Shown here one piece after another: positions 18,395 through 27,949 of a DNA stretch of 64,000 bases (positions within the stretch are counted from its first letter, which is position 1; the number at the start of each line of letters is the position of its first letter). This DNA comes from Advenella alkanexedens (GTDB lineage: Bacteria; Pseudomonadota; Gammaproteobacteria; Burkholderiales; Burkholderiaceae_B): NCBI RefSeq assembly GCF_019132845.1, contig NZ_JAHSPR010000004.1:124001-188000 (forward strand). Direction: 5' to 3'. The notes beneath the pieces are model-generated. The model made no database searches, was not told the DNA's origin, and saw only the letters and a list, made by a program, of their open reading frames with translations. The position numbers and the translations under genes were made by a program.

Positions 18395-19260
18395 TACTTC
18401 ACCTTCTGTTTGGGGTCCAGCATATCGCGCACCCCATCACCCAACAAGTTAAAGCCAATTGCCGTGATTAAGATGGCCAGACCGGGAAAAGTGGAGTACC
18501 ACCACTGGTCAATCAGAAAATTACGGCCGGCGGAAACCATGGCCCCCCACTCGGCTGTGGGCTGTTGTGCTCCCAAACCGATGAACCCCAATGCCGCGGC
18601 CATTAATATGGCATTGCCAATATCCAGGGTAGTTTGCACAATAATGGGGGGCAAGGCATTTCTAATCACGTGCCATTGCACAATATGATGACGACTGGCA
18701 CCAAACGTCTGCGCGGCTTTGACATACACCATTTCGCGAATACCCAGTGTTTGCCCGCGTGCCAGCCGGACATAATAAGGAACGCGCACCAGGGTAATGG
18801 CCAGCATGGCATTGAACAGGCTGGGCCCCAATGCCGCGGCCAGCGCCATGGTCAAGACCAAAGACGGTACCGACAGCATCACATCCATGATGCGCATAAT
18901 AGTGGTGTCAACCCATTTGCCAAAAATACCTGAAAAACAGCCAATAATGGTCCCGATGAAACTGGCCACAAAGGCCACGAACAAACCCACACCGATGGAT
19001 TGTTGCCCACCATACAGAACCCGGCTGAAAATATCGCGTCCGACTTCATCAGTGCCAAACCAATGGGCCATTGAGGGTGGCTGCAATCGCGCCCGCAAAT
19101 TGATGACATCAGGGTTGTAAGGCGCCAATACAGGGGCCAGCAAGGCCGCCAGGCACATGAAAATAATAATACCCAGCCCCACCATGGTCATGGGACTGCG
19201 TCGCAATTGATACCAGAAATAGGAACCCCGGTGTTTAAGACCTGCAACCATCGCCATCAT
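18394..19260 (-). CDS. ddpC: Dipeptide ABC transporter permease, DdpC/DppC type
   Basis: A 288-residue inner-membrane permease with the N-terminal OppC-type helix, six predicted membrane segments and the conserved sequence HWFGTDEVGRDIFSRVLYGG (about residues 66-85) that marks DppC/OppC. The coupling motif EAA-like loop is VKAAQTFGASRHHIVQWHVIRNALP (described from about residue 183). Start overlaps the ddpB stop (TAATG), so the two are translationally coupled. Confidence 0.87.
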   Translation of the reverse strand: MMAMVAGLKHRGSYFWYQLRRSPMTMVGLGIIIFMCLAALLAPVLAPYNPDVINLRARLQPPSMAHWFGTDEVGRDIFSRVLYGGQQSIGVGLFVAFVASFIGTIIGCFSGIFGKWVDTTIMRIMDVMLSVPSLVLTMALAAALGPSLFNAMLAITLVRVPYYVRLARGQTLGIREMVYVKAAQTFGASRHHIVQWHVIRNALPPIIVQTTLDIGNAILMAAALGFIGLGAQQPTAEWGAMVSAGRNFLIDQWWYSTFPGLAILITAIGFNLLGDGVRDMLDPKQKVK

Positions 19261-20276
19261 TAACCCACCTCTTTAATACGTGGATCAATCAGTAAATACA
19301 GCAAATCCACCAACAGATTCAACAACACATACACAAAAGAAACCAGCACGGCAAAACCCATGACTGCCGGAAAGTCCAGTGCCTGAATGGAATTGACGAC
19401 ATACAACCCCATGCCAGGCCAACTGAACACGGTTTCAGTCAGCACGGCCCCATATAGCAGGTCCCCCAAGGCCAGGCCCAGCACAGTAACTGAAGGAATC
19501 AGGGCATTGGGCAGGGCATGCCTGAGAATGACCTGCCATTTGGGCAGACCGTAGGCTTTGGCGGTACGGATATAGTCTTCGCTTAACTGCTCCAGCATGG
19601 AGGAACGGATCTGCCGTGAGACCACGCCCAAGTGCACAAAACTTAAAGTAAGCGCGGGTAACACAAGATGCCAGAGTGCATTATAAAAAGTCCGCATTTC
19701 TCCGGCCAGCAGCGAATCCACCAGATAAAAACCGGTCACAAACGGCGGAACGGGCACGCCTTGGCTAAGCCGACCACCGGCAGGGAACCACGAAAGGTTG
19801 CCATAAAAAATAATGATCAGCCCCATGCCAAGCCAAAAAGCCGGCATGGAAATACCCATGACAGAAACGGTTCTGGTTATTTGGTCAATCCACTTGTTTT
19901 TGTAAACTGCCGACAGTACGCCAAGCGGCACACCTATTAGAATGGCCAGTATCAGGGAGACCACCGCCAGTTCCATGGTAGCGGGAAAAAACGCCAGTAA
20001 ATCCTGCAACACGGGGCGCCCCGTACGGATGGAGGTACCCAGATCACCCTGCAACAAACCCTTCAGGTACAGCCAGTACTGCTCATACAGGGGAAGATTC
20101 AACCCCAGTTTTTCACGAATCGCATCAACCATGGCTTCGCTGGCTCGGTCACCGGCAATAAGACGGGCCGGATCACCGGGAATCAGGTGAGAAACGATAA
20201 AGGTAATAACCGAAACGCCCAATACCACAAAAACAAGACCTACCAGACGTTTGGCAATAATTTGAAAAACCGGCAT
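19260..20276 (-). CDS. ddpB: Dipeptide ABC transporter permease, DdpB/DppB type
   Basis: A 338-residue permease of the binding-protein-dependent transport family. N-terminal VLGVSVITFIVSHLIPGDPA and the following long periplasmic region are typical of DppB/OppB. The EAA loop is IRTAKAYGLPKWQVILRHAL near residue 235. It lies 72 bp after the substrate-binding protein gene with a stem-loop between, a common way to express the binding protein more strongly than the membrane parts. Confidence 0.87.
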   Translation of the reverse strand: MPVFQIIAKRLVGLVFVVLGVSVITFIVSHLIPGDPARLIAGDRASEAMVDAIREKLGLNLPLYEQYWLYLKGLLQGDLGTSIRTGRPVLQDLLAFFPATMELAVVSLILAILIGVPLGVLSAVYKNKWIDQITRTVSVMGISMPAFWLGMGLIIIFYGNLSWFPAGGRLSQGVPVPPFVTGFYLVDSLLAGEMRTFYNALWHLVLPALTLSFVHLGVVSRQIRSSMLEQLSEDYIRTAKAYGLPKWQVILRHALPNALIPSVTVLGLALGDLLYGAVLTETVFSWPGMGLYVVNSIQALDFPAVMGFAVLVSFVYVLLNLLVDLLYLLIDPRIKEVG

Positions 20277-20290
20277 ACCTGTTGTCCATC

Positions 20291-20323
20291 GGCAAAAACG
20301 TCCGTTAAAAGGGCGTTTTTGCC
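20291..20323 (-). terminator. Intercistronic stem-loop between ddpA and ddpB
   Basis: Perfect 10-bp stem GGCAAAAACG/CGTTTTTGCC extended by GC and GT pairs. The run of T is inside the stem rather than after it, so it probably causes partial termination or protects the ddpA mRNA 3' end. Confidence 0.55.
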
Positions 20324-20347
20324 TGTTAATGTTTATTGATAATCCGA

Positions 20348-21895
20348 TTATTCCTTGTTGATATCTTGCACGTTATAAACGTCATCAAGCATGGGATTAT
20401 ACGCAAAACCTTTCACATTATCACGCAAACCGATTTCCTCACTTTTCTGGAACAGATAGGCATAGGCGAAATCGTCCAATACCATTTTCTGAGCCTGCTG
20501 GTACAATTTGGTGCGCTCTTCCTGATCACTGATTTCAGCTGCCTTGCGAATCAGCTTGTCGACTTCGGGATTTGAGTAGAAAGAACGGTTACCAGGCAAG
20601 CCGCCTTTTTCAGAATCGAACCAGTAATTCATGAACATGTACGGATCGGCAAAATCGGGACTCCAGTTACCAATGGCAATATCAAACTCTCCTTTACCCA
20701 GGCGATCACGCATCGTTGCATTGGCAAGTTTTTCAAGTTTGACATTCACTCCCAGGGCAGCCAGGTTAGCCTGGGTCGTCAGGGCAATGGGCTCCCAGTT
20801 GGCATCACGATTTGAATAGAGCAATATCAGATCCTGTTTGCCCAGATTTGCCTTGGCGAAACTGGCCTTGGCAGCATCAAGGTCCTGTTTGAAATCGGGG
20901 TTGGAATCATCATACGCCCACATGCCATCTGGAATGGGACCCTTGAGCTGTTTACCCTGATTATTCAGTACGCCCTCAACAATTCCTTCGTAATCAATCG
21001 CTTGCACAACGCCTTTACGGGCATCCAGGTTGGCCATCGGCCCGGTTTTATTGTTCAGGTACAGATAGGTAACCAACAAGGAGGGCACCTTCTCGAAATG
21101 AACACCGGGTTTGCCTTTCAAGGACTCAATCTGGTCAACCGGCAATTTGGCCACAATATCCAGATCGCCGTTTTGCAATTGCAGGCGCTGGGCCGATGCA
21201 TCGGGAATGATTTTCAACAGAACCTTATCCAGTGCCGGTTTTTCACCACCATAGTGAGGATTCCGTTCAAGCTGGATGGCTTGGCCTTTCTCCCACTTTG
21301 TCATTTGGTAAGGACCTGAACCGGCCGTATTGCCCGCCAGGAAATTATCTGCCCCACCCTCGGCTTTTTCTACGGCCGGATTAATAATACCCGCCCCGTT
21401 ATTGGCCAGAATGTAAAGGAAAGGCGCAAACGGTGTTTCAAGTTTGAACTCAACCGTTAGCGGATCTTTCACACTGGTTTGCATGGCAGGAAAAGGCTCG
21501 GAAGGCCCCTGTTTGATACGTAAAAGCCGATCAAAGGTATATTTGACCGCGTCAGCATTGACATCGCTGCCATCGGCAAACTTTTGCCCCGGTTTAAGTT
21601 TGAAAGTCCATGTCAGGTTATCATCGGAAGCGGTCCAGCTTTCGGCCAGATCGCCTTCCACCTCGGTAGAACCTTTTTTGTATTTAACCAGATGCTGATA
21701 ACTGGGGTAAGTCACGGTCCAGTCGTTATTATCGATGGTCACAGCCGGATCAAGCGTTTGCGGATCGGCTGATTTGGCAATTACCAGCGTGTCTTTCGGT
21801 GTTGCCGCCATTGCACCCGGCATGGCTACTGAAAAACCAAGCGCCGAAGCAAAGACCGTAAGCAGTAATTTTCTGTAAATGCGATGTCCTGACAT
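20348..21895 (-). CDS. ddpA: Periplasmic dipeptide-binding protein, DdpA/DppA type
   Basis: A 515-residue family 5 solute-binding protein. A signal peptide (RIYRKLLLTVFASALGFSVA... cut after AMA, about residue 31) directs it to the periplasm. The mature part has the SBP_bac_5 features DNNDWTVTYPSYQHLVKY and LTWTFKLKPGQKFADGSDV. The frame extends 14 codons further to 21937, but ATG 21895 has GGGAGA 7-9 nt upstream and starts a regular signal peptide. It follows ddpX by 129 bp; the gap shows no terminator I can identify. By context the ligand may be D-Ala-D-Ala or other dipeptides. Confidence 0.87.
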   Translation of the reverse strand: MSGHRIYRKLLLTVFASALGFSVAMPGAMAATPKDTLVIAKSADPQTLDPAVTIDNNDWTVTYPSYQHLVKYKKGSTEVEGDLAESWTASDDNLTWTFKLKPGQKFADGSDVNADAVKYTFDRLLRIKQGPSEPFPAMQTSVKDPLTVEFKLETPFAPFLYILANNGAGIINPAVEKAEGGADNFLAGNTAGSGPYQMTKWEKGQAIQLERNPHYGGEKPALDKVLLKIIPDASAQRLQLQNGDLDIVAKLPVDQIESLKGKPGVHFEKVPSLLVTYLYLNNKTGPMANLDARKGVVQAIDYEGIVEGVLNNQGKQLKGPIPDGMWAYDDSNPDFKQDLDAAKASFAKANLGKQDLILLYSNRDANWEPIALTTQANLAALGVNVKLEKLANATMRDRLGKGEFDIAIGNWSPDFADPYMFMNYWFDSEKGGLPGNRSFYSNPEVDKLIRKAAEISDQEERTKLYQQAQKMVLDDFAYAYLFQKSEEIGLRDNVKGFAYNPMLDDVYNVQDINKE

Positions 21896-22024
21896 ATGCG
21901 ATTTCTCCCAATGAATATCGACCGGAACACAGGACATCTTATCAAAATAAATTTAATTCAGAAATAGTTGTTTACCCGATTGGTAAAAATAATTTCCTTT
22001 CGGAAAAAAAAGACAGAAAGACCC

Positions 22025-22576
22025 TCACACTTTTACAAGATCACTGTCAATCATGGGGTATGCACGGCTATTGGGCAGTTCATAATGCCACCACTCGGAA
22101 GGGATGGAGATAAACCCGGCATGTAGCATGATACCCAGCAGCAACAGGCGGTTTTTTTGTACTTCGGATGGCAAGTCCTTGCGGTCATGATGAGACAGTT
22201 CCCGCATATCGTCAAAGCCGGTTCCCATATCCAGCTCCTGCCCACTTTCGTTTAACAGCGTGACATCAACAGCGACACCGCGCGAGTGATTGGAGCCTTG
22301 TGACGGATCAGAAACATACCGGGCGTCTGATAGAACCGACCAAAAAATTTCCTGGGCCTTGCCAGGACGATAAGCATCAAAAACCTTAAGTGTCAGGCCA
22401 GCCTGTAACGCATAGCCAGCCGCCTTGCGCAAACAGGCTTCCGCATCGGGATGAAGGGCACAAACAGCTTCCTGGTAAACCACTTTACCAGCCAGATTAT
22501 CGGGTGTGGCGTATACCAGGTCAATTACCACGCCATGATCTTGTTCCGTAATTATTGTCAATGCTGTTTGGCCCAC
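22025..22576 (-). CDS. ddpX: D-alanyl-D-alanine dipeptidase, VanX/DdpX type
   Basis: A 183-residue zinc dipeptidase that cleaves D-Ala-D-Ala. All VanX active-site residues are present with the right spacing: Arg70, His97 and Asp104 (SNHSRGVAVD), Glu161 and His164 (EWWHYE). No signal peptide, so cytoplasmic, fitting hydrolysis after import. GTG start with GAGG 7 nt upstream. It begins 12 nt after the trpS stop, so it is probably transcribed with trpS. The order ddpX-A-B-C-D-F is that of the E. coli ddp operon, where the dipeptide serves as nutrient. No vanA/vanH genes are nearby, so a resistance role is not suggested. Confidence 0.92.
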   Translation of the reverse strand: MGQTALTIITEQDHGVVIDLVYATPDNLAGKVVYQEAVCALHPDAEACLRKAAGYALQAGLTLKVFDAYRPGKAQEIFWSVLSDARYVSDPSQGSNHSRGVAVDVTLLNESGQELDMGTGFDDMRELSHHDRKDLPSEVQKNRLLLLGIMLHAGFISIPSEWWHYELPNSRAYPMIDSDLVKV

Positions 22577-22588
22577 GTCACATCCTCT

Positions 22589-23953
22589 TTATGCTTTCAT
22601 TGATTCAATTGCTTCATTTAGAAGCTTGATATTAGCATCAAGTTCCGATGAACTGGAAGTGGGAAAACCATTGGCCACTACCTGCCCGTCAAGCTTGACC
22701 TCAAAACTGCCGCCCAGTTCGTTTTTCGTGATCAGCTCGAGAATGTTTGCAGTCTGCAGACGCTTGGTCACCAACCCGGCATCTTTCGGATTATCAAAAG
22801 GAATGGACAGCAGTAACTCCTGTCCGCTTGCCGCAATCAGGCGGAAACGAAAACGTCCGTTTTCATCGCGGAAGCTGACAAATCGGGCAACCTTGGTCGT
22901 TTTCTTCTGCTCTTTGGGCGTCGCTTTTACCGCCAAGGCATTGCGCAAGCCAACCGCCTGGCGAATTTCATTCATAAACGGCGTGGCTTCACGGCGCGCT
23001 TTTTGGGCGCCCTCCTGCAGGATTTCTTCAATCTGGTCAGGCCTGGACATGAGTTCGTTGTAACGCTCACGCATGGGTGCCAGCGTATTTTCTAGCAAAT
23101 CACCCAGCGCCTGCTTGGCATCACCCCAGCCCATACCATCCAGTAGCTGCTGCCTGAAAGCCGCTACCTCTTCCTGGCCCGCAAAAGCACGGTAAATCGT
23201 GAATAAGTGGGACTCATCAGGATCTTTGGGCTCACCGGGCAGACGGGAGTCGGTCTGAATACGGGCAATAGCTGCTTTCAGCAACTTGCTGCCCCCCTCA
23301 AACAGGGGAATCGTGTTGTTATAGCTTTTGGACATTTTACGACCATCAAGCCCCGGCAGGGTTGCCACTTCTTCTTCGATGTGAACTTCAGGCAAAGTGA
23401 AATAATCGCGTCCTGCCCCATACTGATGATTAAAACGCTGGGCAATATCACGGGCCATTTCAAGGTGCTGAATCTGGTCACGACCAACCGGTACCTTATT
23501 GGCATTGAACATGAGAATATCGGCCGCCATCAGGATGGGGTATGAAAACAGACCCATATTGACGCCATCATCGGGCTCCACGTTCTTGGCCACATTCTGG
23601 TCTACCGAGGCTTTGTAGGCATGCGCACGATTCATTAAACCCTTGGGCGTCAGACAGGTGAGAATCCAGCTGAGCTCGGGTATCTCGGGAATATCCGACT
23701 GACGATAAAAAGTAACCTTGTCGGTATCAAGGCCGGCAGCCAGCCAGGTGGCGGCAATTTCCAGACGTGAACGTGCCACTCGCATGGGATCATCACATTT
23801 GATCAGGGCGTGATAGTCAGCCAGAAAAAAGAAGGCATCCACATTCTCTTCACGACTGGCATTAATGGCAGGCCGGATGGCCCCGGCATAATTGCCCAGA
23901 TGTGGTGTTCCGGAGGTCGTGATCCCGGTTAGCACTCTTTTGTTTTTACTCAT
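22589..23953 (-). CDS. trpS: Tryptophanyl-tRNA synthetase with YegP-like C-terminal domain
   Basis: A class Ic aminoacyl-tRNA synthetase charging tRNA-Trp. The HIGH-equivalent PHLGN is at residues 17-21 and KMSKS at 206-210. The catalytic and anticodon-binding core ends near residue 345, the usual length of TrpRS. A further ~100 residues follow a Lys/Thr linker; the stretch [20 protein letters not shown] (361-380) resembles one repeat of the YegP/DUF1508 fold. The function of this extension is unknown. 17-nt gap to zapE upstream and 12 nt to ddpX downstream indicate one transcript. Confidence 0.93.
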   Translation of the reverse strand: MSKNKRVLTGITTSGTPHLGNYAGAIRPAINASREENVDAFFFLADYHALIKCDDPMRVARSRLEIAATWLAAGLDTDKVTFYRQSDIPEIPELSWILTCLTPKGLMNRAHAYKASVDQNVAKNVEPDDGVNMGLFSYPILMAADILMFNANKVPVGRDQIQHLEMARDIAQRFNHQYGAGRDYFTLPEVHIEEEVATLPGLDGRKMSKSYNNTIPLFEGGSKLLKAAIARIQTDSRLPGEPKDPDESHLFTIYRAFAGQEEVAAFRQQLLDGMGWGDAKQALGDLLENTLAPMRERYNELMSRPDQIEEILQEGAQKARREATPFMNEIRQAVGLRNALAVKATPKEQKKTTKVARFVSFRDENGRFRFRLIAASGQELLLSIPFDNPKDAGLVTKRLQTANILELITKNELGGSFEVKLDGQVVANGFPTSSSSELDANIKLLNEAIESMKA

Positions 23954-23970
23954 GAATTTTAATTCCCCAT

Positions 23971-25062
23971 TTACAGACTGACCGATTCCCTTCGCTCAGA
24001 CTCAAGATATTCTTTTGATTGCATTTCCATGATACGTGAAACCGTTCGATGGAACTCATTGGACAACGTGCCTTCGGTATATAACTCATCCGGCTCACAT
24101 TCGGCAGACATGATGAGCTTGACCTTGTGGTCATATAAGACATCAATCAGCCAGGTAAAACGACGGGCTTCAGAGGCATGTTTGGGACGCATTCTGGGTA
24201 CGTCAGATAAAATAATCGTATGAAAACGATTGGCCAGCTCAAGGTAATCATTTTGCGAACGAGGCCCGCCACACAAGGTGGCAAATGAAAACCACACCAC
24301 AGACCCACCCACGGCTTCGGCACGGATTTCACGGTTCTCGATATGCAAGACCGGATCCTGAACAGCCGTATCCGAGAGCTGATCAAACGCCTGCTGCAAT
24401 TCATGCCGGGTTTGTTCGGTCAGGGGGGTATGATACATTTTGACCTGTTCCAGCGTACGCAAACGGTAATCCACCCCAGTATCCACATTAAGCACATCCA
24501 TCCGTTCCTGGATCAGCTTGATGGCCGGAAGGATGCGGTCACGGTGCAATCCGTCCGGATACAGGGTAGAAGGTTCGTAATTGGATGTCATCACAAATGA
24601 GGTGCCATACTCAAACAGTTTCAGCAACAGACGATACAGAATCATTGCATCGGCAATATCCGATACGTGAAACTCATCAAAACAGATCAAACGATATTTT
24701 TTTGCAATACGGCGCGCCACCTCATCAAGCGGATCCTGGGTACCCTTGATTTGCTGCAGTTGCAAATGCACGCCGCGCATGAACTCATGAAAATGAATCC
24801 GGGTTTTACGCTTTACCGGCACAGTCAGGTAAAAAGAATCCATGAGAAAACTTTTACCTCGCCCCACCCCACCCCACATGTAGACACCTTTGGGGATAGC
24901 CGGTCGGCTGAACAATTTTTTCAGCTTGTTCGAGCGCTGCTCCTTAAAGCCGATCCAATCATCATAATACTTCTGCAAGCGACGGATTGCCTGCTGCTGT
25001 GCCGCATCTGCCTTGTAGCCGCGTTCACCCAGCGCTTTTTCATAATACTGCAAAACATTCAT
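23971..25062 (-). CDS. zapE: Cell division ATPase ZapE (AFG1 family)
   Basis: A 363-residue AFG1-like P-loop ATPase. Walker A GGVGRGKS is near residues 64-71, Walker B is [11 protein letters not shown], and the sensor region [18 protein letters not shown] is conserved in ZapE. In E. coli it associates with FtsZ and the division site. It sits just after the lpd terminator and starts the zapE-trpS-ddp run. A reverse-strand TATAAT at 25089-25094 could be its -10, but no good -35 is seen. Confidence 0.92.
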   Translation of the reverse strand: MNVLQYYEKALGERGYKADAAQQQAIRRLQKYYDDWIGFKEQRSNKLKKLFSRPAIPKGVYMWGGVGRGKSFLMDSFYLTVPVKRKTRIHFHEFMRGVHLQLQQIKGTQDPLDEVARRIAKKYRLICFDEFHVSDIADAMILYRLLLKLFEYGTSFVMTSNYEPSTLYPDGLHRDRILPAIKLIQERMDVLNVDTGVDYRLRTLEQVKMYHTPLTEQTRHELQQAFDQLSDTAVQDPVLHIENREIRAEAVGGSVVWFSFATLCGGPRSQNDYLELANRFHTIILSDVPRMRPKHASEARRFTWLIDVLYDHKVKLIMSAECEPDELYTEGTLSNEFHRTVSRIMEMQSKEYLESERRESVSL

Positions 25063-25095
25063 GACGATAAATTCAAGTTTAAAAATTCATTATAT

Positions 25096-25154
25096 TAAAA
25101 AGGCCTGCAGCCTGGCTGGCTGTTCAGGGAACACCAACCACGAGCCGCAGGCCT
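25096..25154 (-). terminator. Terminator of the odhA-odhB-lpd operon
   Basis: Long imperfect hairpin: AGGCCTGC (25101-25108) pairs with GCAGGCCT (25147-25154), with inner pairing of TGGCTGGCTGTTC against GAACACCAACCA. On the reverse strand it is followed by five T. Confidence 0.8.
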
Positions 25155-25191
25155 GCTATTTCAAGCAAAACTTAAAACAGTACCAACTTGA

Positions 25192-26622
25192 TTAAAAGTT
25201 CAATGCACGTTTATCAACCGCAAGGGCTGCTTCTTTCATTGCTTCAGACAAAGTTGGGTGTGCATGGCAGATACGGGCAATGTCTTCAGCCGCACCTTTG
25301 AATTCCATGATCGTAACGGCTTCTGCAATCAGTTCTGACGCCATTGGGCCGATAATGTGAACGCCCAGGACTTCATCGCTCTTGGCATCGGCAATGATTT
25401 TCACAAAACCGGTCGTATCGCCCAATGCACGTGCACGACCATTGGCCAGGAAAGGGAAGCTGCCCACTTTGATTTCACGTTTTTCGGCCTTAAGCGCCTG
25501 CTCTGTTTTACCCACCCAGGCAATTTCAGGAGAGGTGTAAATAACAGAAGGAATCGTATCGAAGTTGACATGACCGTGCTGACCGGCAATACGCTCGGCA
25601 ACCGCCACACCTTCTTCTTCTGCCTTGTGTGCCAGCATGGGGCCACGCACCACATCACCAACTGCCCATACGTTAGGCAAATTGGTTTTACAATCGGCAT
25701 CAACCACAATGAAACCACGCTCATCCAGTTGCAGGCCAACGGCCTCTGCATTCAAACCGGTGGTGTAAGGAACACGACCGATAGATACGATCAGCTTGTC
25801 AACCACCAGGGACTGCTCCTCACCTTTGGCGGTGGTGTAAGGAATGGTAATTGCTTTCTCGGTTTGTTTGATTTCACCAATTTTCACGCCAGTTTCAATA
25901 ACCAGGCCTTGTTTGGTGAAGGCTTTTTGCGCTTCTTTGGCAACTTGGGCATCGGCCACTGCCAGGAAATCAGGAGCGGCTTCAAGCACCACAACTTCGG
26001 CACCCAGACGACGCCATACGCTACCCAGTTCAAGACCAATTACACCCGCACCGATCACACCCAGTTTTTTAGGGACGGCAGGAATGCTTAAGGCTCCATC
26101 GTTGGACAGAACCTGTTTTTCGTCGAAAGCCAGGCCAGGCAAGGCACGGGGTTGTGAACCGGTTGCCACAATAACGTGTGAAGCGGTAATGGTTTCTTCT
26201 TTTTTACCACTGATTTTAATGTTGTAGCTGCCATCAGCCGCTTTACCGGCAAATTCGCCTTTGCCAGAAAAGAAAGTGACTTTGTTCTTTTTGAACAGGA
26301 ACTGGATACCGTCATTGTTTTGCTTGACAACGGTATCTTTGCGACCGATCAGCGTGTCGAGTTTGAGTTTGACACTACCCACTTCAATACCGTGCTCGGC
26401 AAAGTGATGATTGGCCTGCTCGAAGTGTTCGGATGATTGCAACAGGGCTTTGGAAGGAATACAACCCACGTTGGTACATGTACCACCGGGTTTTGGATTA
26501 CCGGCTTCGTCAGTCCAGGCATCGATACATGCCACTTTTTTGCCCAACTGCGCAGCACGGATAGCGGCAATATACCCACCAGGTCCGGCACCAATAACAA
26601 CCACATCAAATTGAGTAGACAT
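25192..26622 (-). CDS. lpd: Dihydrolipoyl dehydrogenase (E3) of 2-oxoglutarate dehydrogenase
   Basis: A 476-residue FAD flavoprotein that reoxidises the lipoyl arm of the E2 subunit with NAD+. FAD-binding GAGPGGYIAA is at residues 11-20, the redox disulfide CTNVGC gives Cys49 and Cys54, the NAD-binding GAGVIGLELGS follows, and the C-terminal dimer interface carries the active-site His-Glu pair (ICHAHPTLSEA). Third gene of odhA-odhB-lpd, 93 bp after odhB with a hairpin between. Could also serve pyruvate dehydrogenase, but position assigns it to this complex. Confidence 0.95.
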   Translation of the reverse strand: MSTQFDVVVIGAGPGGYIAAIRAAQLGKKVACIDAWTDEAGNPKPGGTCTNVGCIPSKALLQSSEHFEQANHHFAEHGIEVGSVKLKLDTLIGRKDTVVKQNNDGIQFLFKKNKVTFFSGKGEFAGKAADGSYNIKISGKKEETITASHVIVATGSQPRALPGLAFDEKQVLSNDGALSIPAVPKKLGVIGAGVIGLELGSVWRRLGAEVVVLEAAPDFLAVADAQVAKEAQKAFTKQGLVIETGVKIGEIKQTEKAITIPYTTAKGEEQSLVVDKLIVSIGRVPYTTGLNAEAVGLQLDERGFIVVDADCKTNLPNVWAVGDVVRGPMLAHKAEEEGVAVAERIAGQHGHVNFDTIPSVIYTSPEIAWVGKTEQALKAEKREIKVGSFPFLANGRARALGDTTGFVKIIADAKSDEVLGVHIIGPMASELIAEAVTIMEFKGAAEDIARICHAHPTLSEAMKEAALAVDKRALNF

Positions 26623-26677
26623 AATAATTCTCTTTAATTTAATTCATTCGCATGCACAATGGGTGCATATAAAGAAC

Positions 26678-26698
26678 CACGCCCCGTAAGGGGGCGTG
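26678..26698 (-). other. Intercistronic hairpin odhB-lpd
   Basis: Perfect 8-bp GC-rich stem CACGCCCC/GGGGCGTG with a 5-nt loop between odhB and lpd, without a T run. Probably an mRNA-stability or differential-expression element rather than a terminator. Confidence 0.45.
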
Positions 26699-26715
26699 TG
26701 TAGACCATGTATTGA

Positions 26716-27918
26716 TTACAGATCAAGCAACAGGCGTTGTGGATCTTCCAGCGCTTCTTTCATGGCAACCAGACCAAGTACGGCTTCGCGACCATCGATA
26801 ATGCGGTGATCATAAGACATGGCAAAGAAGTTGATTGGGCGAATAACAACTTGACCGTTCTCGACAACAGCACGATCTTTCGTGGCGTGAATACCCAAAA
26901 TGGCTGATTGTGGTGGGTTGATGATAGGTGTGGACAGCATGGAACCGAAAGTACCACCGTTGGAGATGGAGAAGGTACCACCTGTCAATTCGTCAAGCGT
27001 AAGCTTGCCATCACGTGCCTTGGCACCGAACTCGGCAATTTTTTTCTCGATGTCGGCAATAGACATTTGATCGGCATTGCGCAGGATAGGCACAACCAGG
27101 CCACGTGGGCTGCCAACCGCGATACCAATATCAAAGTAACCGTGGTAAACAATATCCTTGCCATCTACAGAAGCATTCAGGATGGGGTATTTTTTCAGGG
27201 CGGCAACAGCTGCCTTGACAAAGAAAGACATGAATCCCAGTTTGATACCGTGCTCTTTCTCGAATTTTTCTTTGTATTTGTTACGCAGATCAATAACCGC
27301 TTTCATGTTGACTTCGTTGAAAGTGGTCAGGATTGCATTTTCAGACTGGGACTGCAGCAGACGCTCAGCAACGCGGGCACGCAGACGTGTCATTGGCACG
27401 CGTTGTTCTGGACGACCGTCCAGGGAAACAGACAGCGGCGCAGCAGGCGCAGCCACTGATTTGGCAGGTGCAGAAGCAGCCACAGCATCAGCTTTGGTGA
27501 CACGACCGTCACGACCGGAGCCAGCCACATCAGCAGCGCTGATGCCTTTTTCTGACAGGATTTTGCTGGCGGCAGGTGAAGCCACACCACTTACTGTTTT
27601 GCTTTCTGCCGCGGCAGGCGCAGCAACAGCCGGAGCAGCTTCAGCGGCTGCAGGAGCAGCTGCCACACCTACCGTTGCCTCGGTGTCAATTTTAGCCAGC
27701 AACTGTTCTGCAGTCACGGTGCTGCCATCGCCTTCTACAATTTCAACAATCACGCCTGATGCCGGTGCTGGCACTTCAAGAACCACTTTATCTGTTTCAA
27801 CTTCGATCAGGGTTTCGTCTTGGGTAACCGCTTCACCTACTTTCTTTTTCCATTCGAGCAGGGTCGCTTCAGAAATTGATTCTGATAATTGGGGAACGAT
27901 AACGTCAATAATAGCCAT
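26716..27918 (-). CDS. odhB: Dihydrolipoyllysine succinyltransferase (E2) of 2-oxoglutarate dehydrogenase
   Basis: A 400-residue core subunit that transfers the succinyl group to CoA. One lipoyl domain (ETDKVVLEVPAPASG, lipoylated Lys44), an Ala/Pro-rich swinging linker (about 80-110), a peripheral-subunit-binding domain (SPAASKILSEKGISAADVAG, about 115-140) and the catalytic acyltransferase domain with SYDHRIIDGREAV (active-site His and Asp near the C-terminus). A single lipoyl domain and this length are typical of SucB. Equivalent to sucB. Confidence 0.95.
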   Translation of the reverse strand: MAIIDVIVPQLSESISEATLLEWKKKVGEAVTQDETLIEVETDKVVLEVPAPASGVIVEIVEGDGSTVTAEQLLAKIDTEATVGVAAAPAAAEAAPAVAAPAAAESKTVSGVASPAASKILSEKGISAADVAGSGRDGRVTKADAVAASAPAKSVAAPAAPLSVSLDGRPEQRVPMTRLRARVAERLLQSQSENAILTTFNEVNMKAVIDLRNKYKEKFEKEHGIKLGFMSFFVKAAVAALKKYPILNASVDGKDIVYHGYFDIGIAVGSPRGLVVPILRNADQMSIADIEKKIAEFGAKARDGKLTLDELTGGTFSISNGGTFGSMLSTPIINPPQSAILGIHATKDRAVVENGQVVIRPINFFAMSYDHRIIDGREAVLGLVAMKEALEDPQRLLLDL

Positions 27919-27949
27919 TTTTTTTAATCCGTAAAATATGTTAGTCCAA

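Noticed and set aside
22025-22576. Vancomycin resistance role for the VanX-like dipeptidase
   Set aside because: No vanH, vanA or vanSR genes nearby; the linked ddpABCDF set points to nutrient or cell-wall salvage in a Gram-negative cell.
25357-26091. Forward open frame of 244 codons inside lpd
   Set aside because: Antisense to an intact dihydrolipoyl dehydrogenase; no family features.
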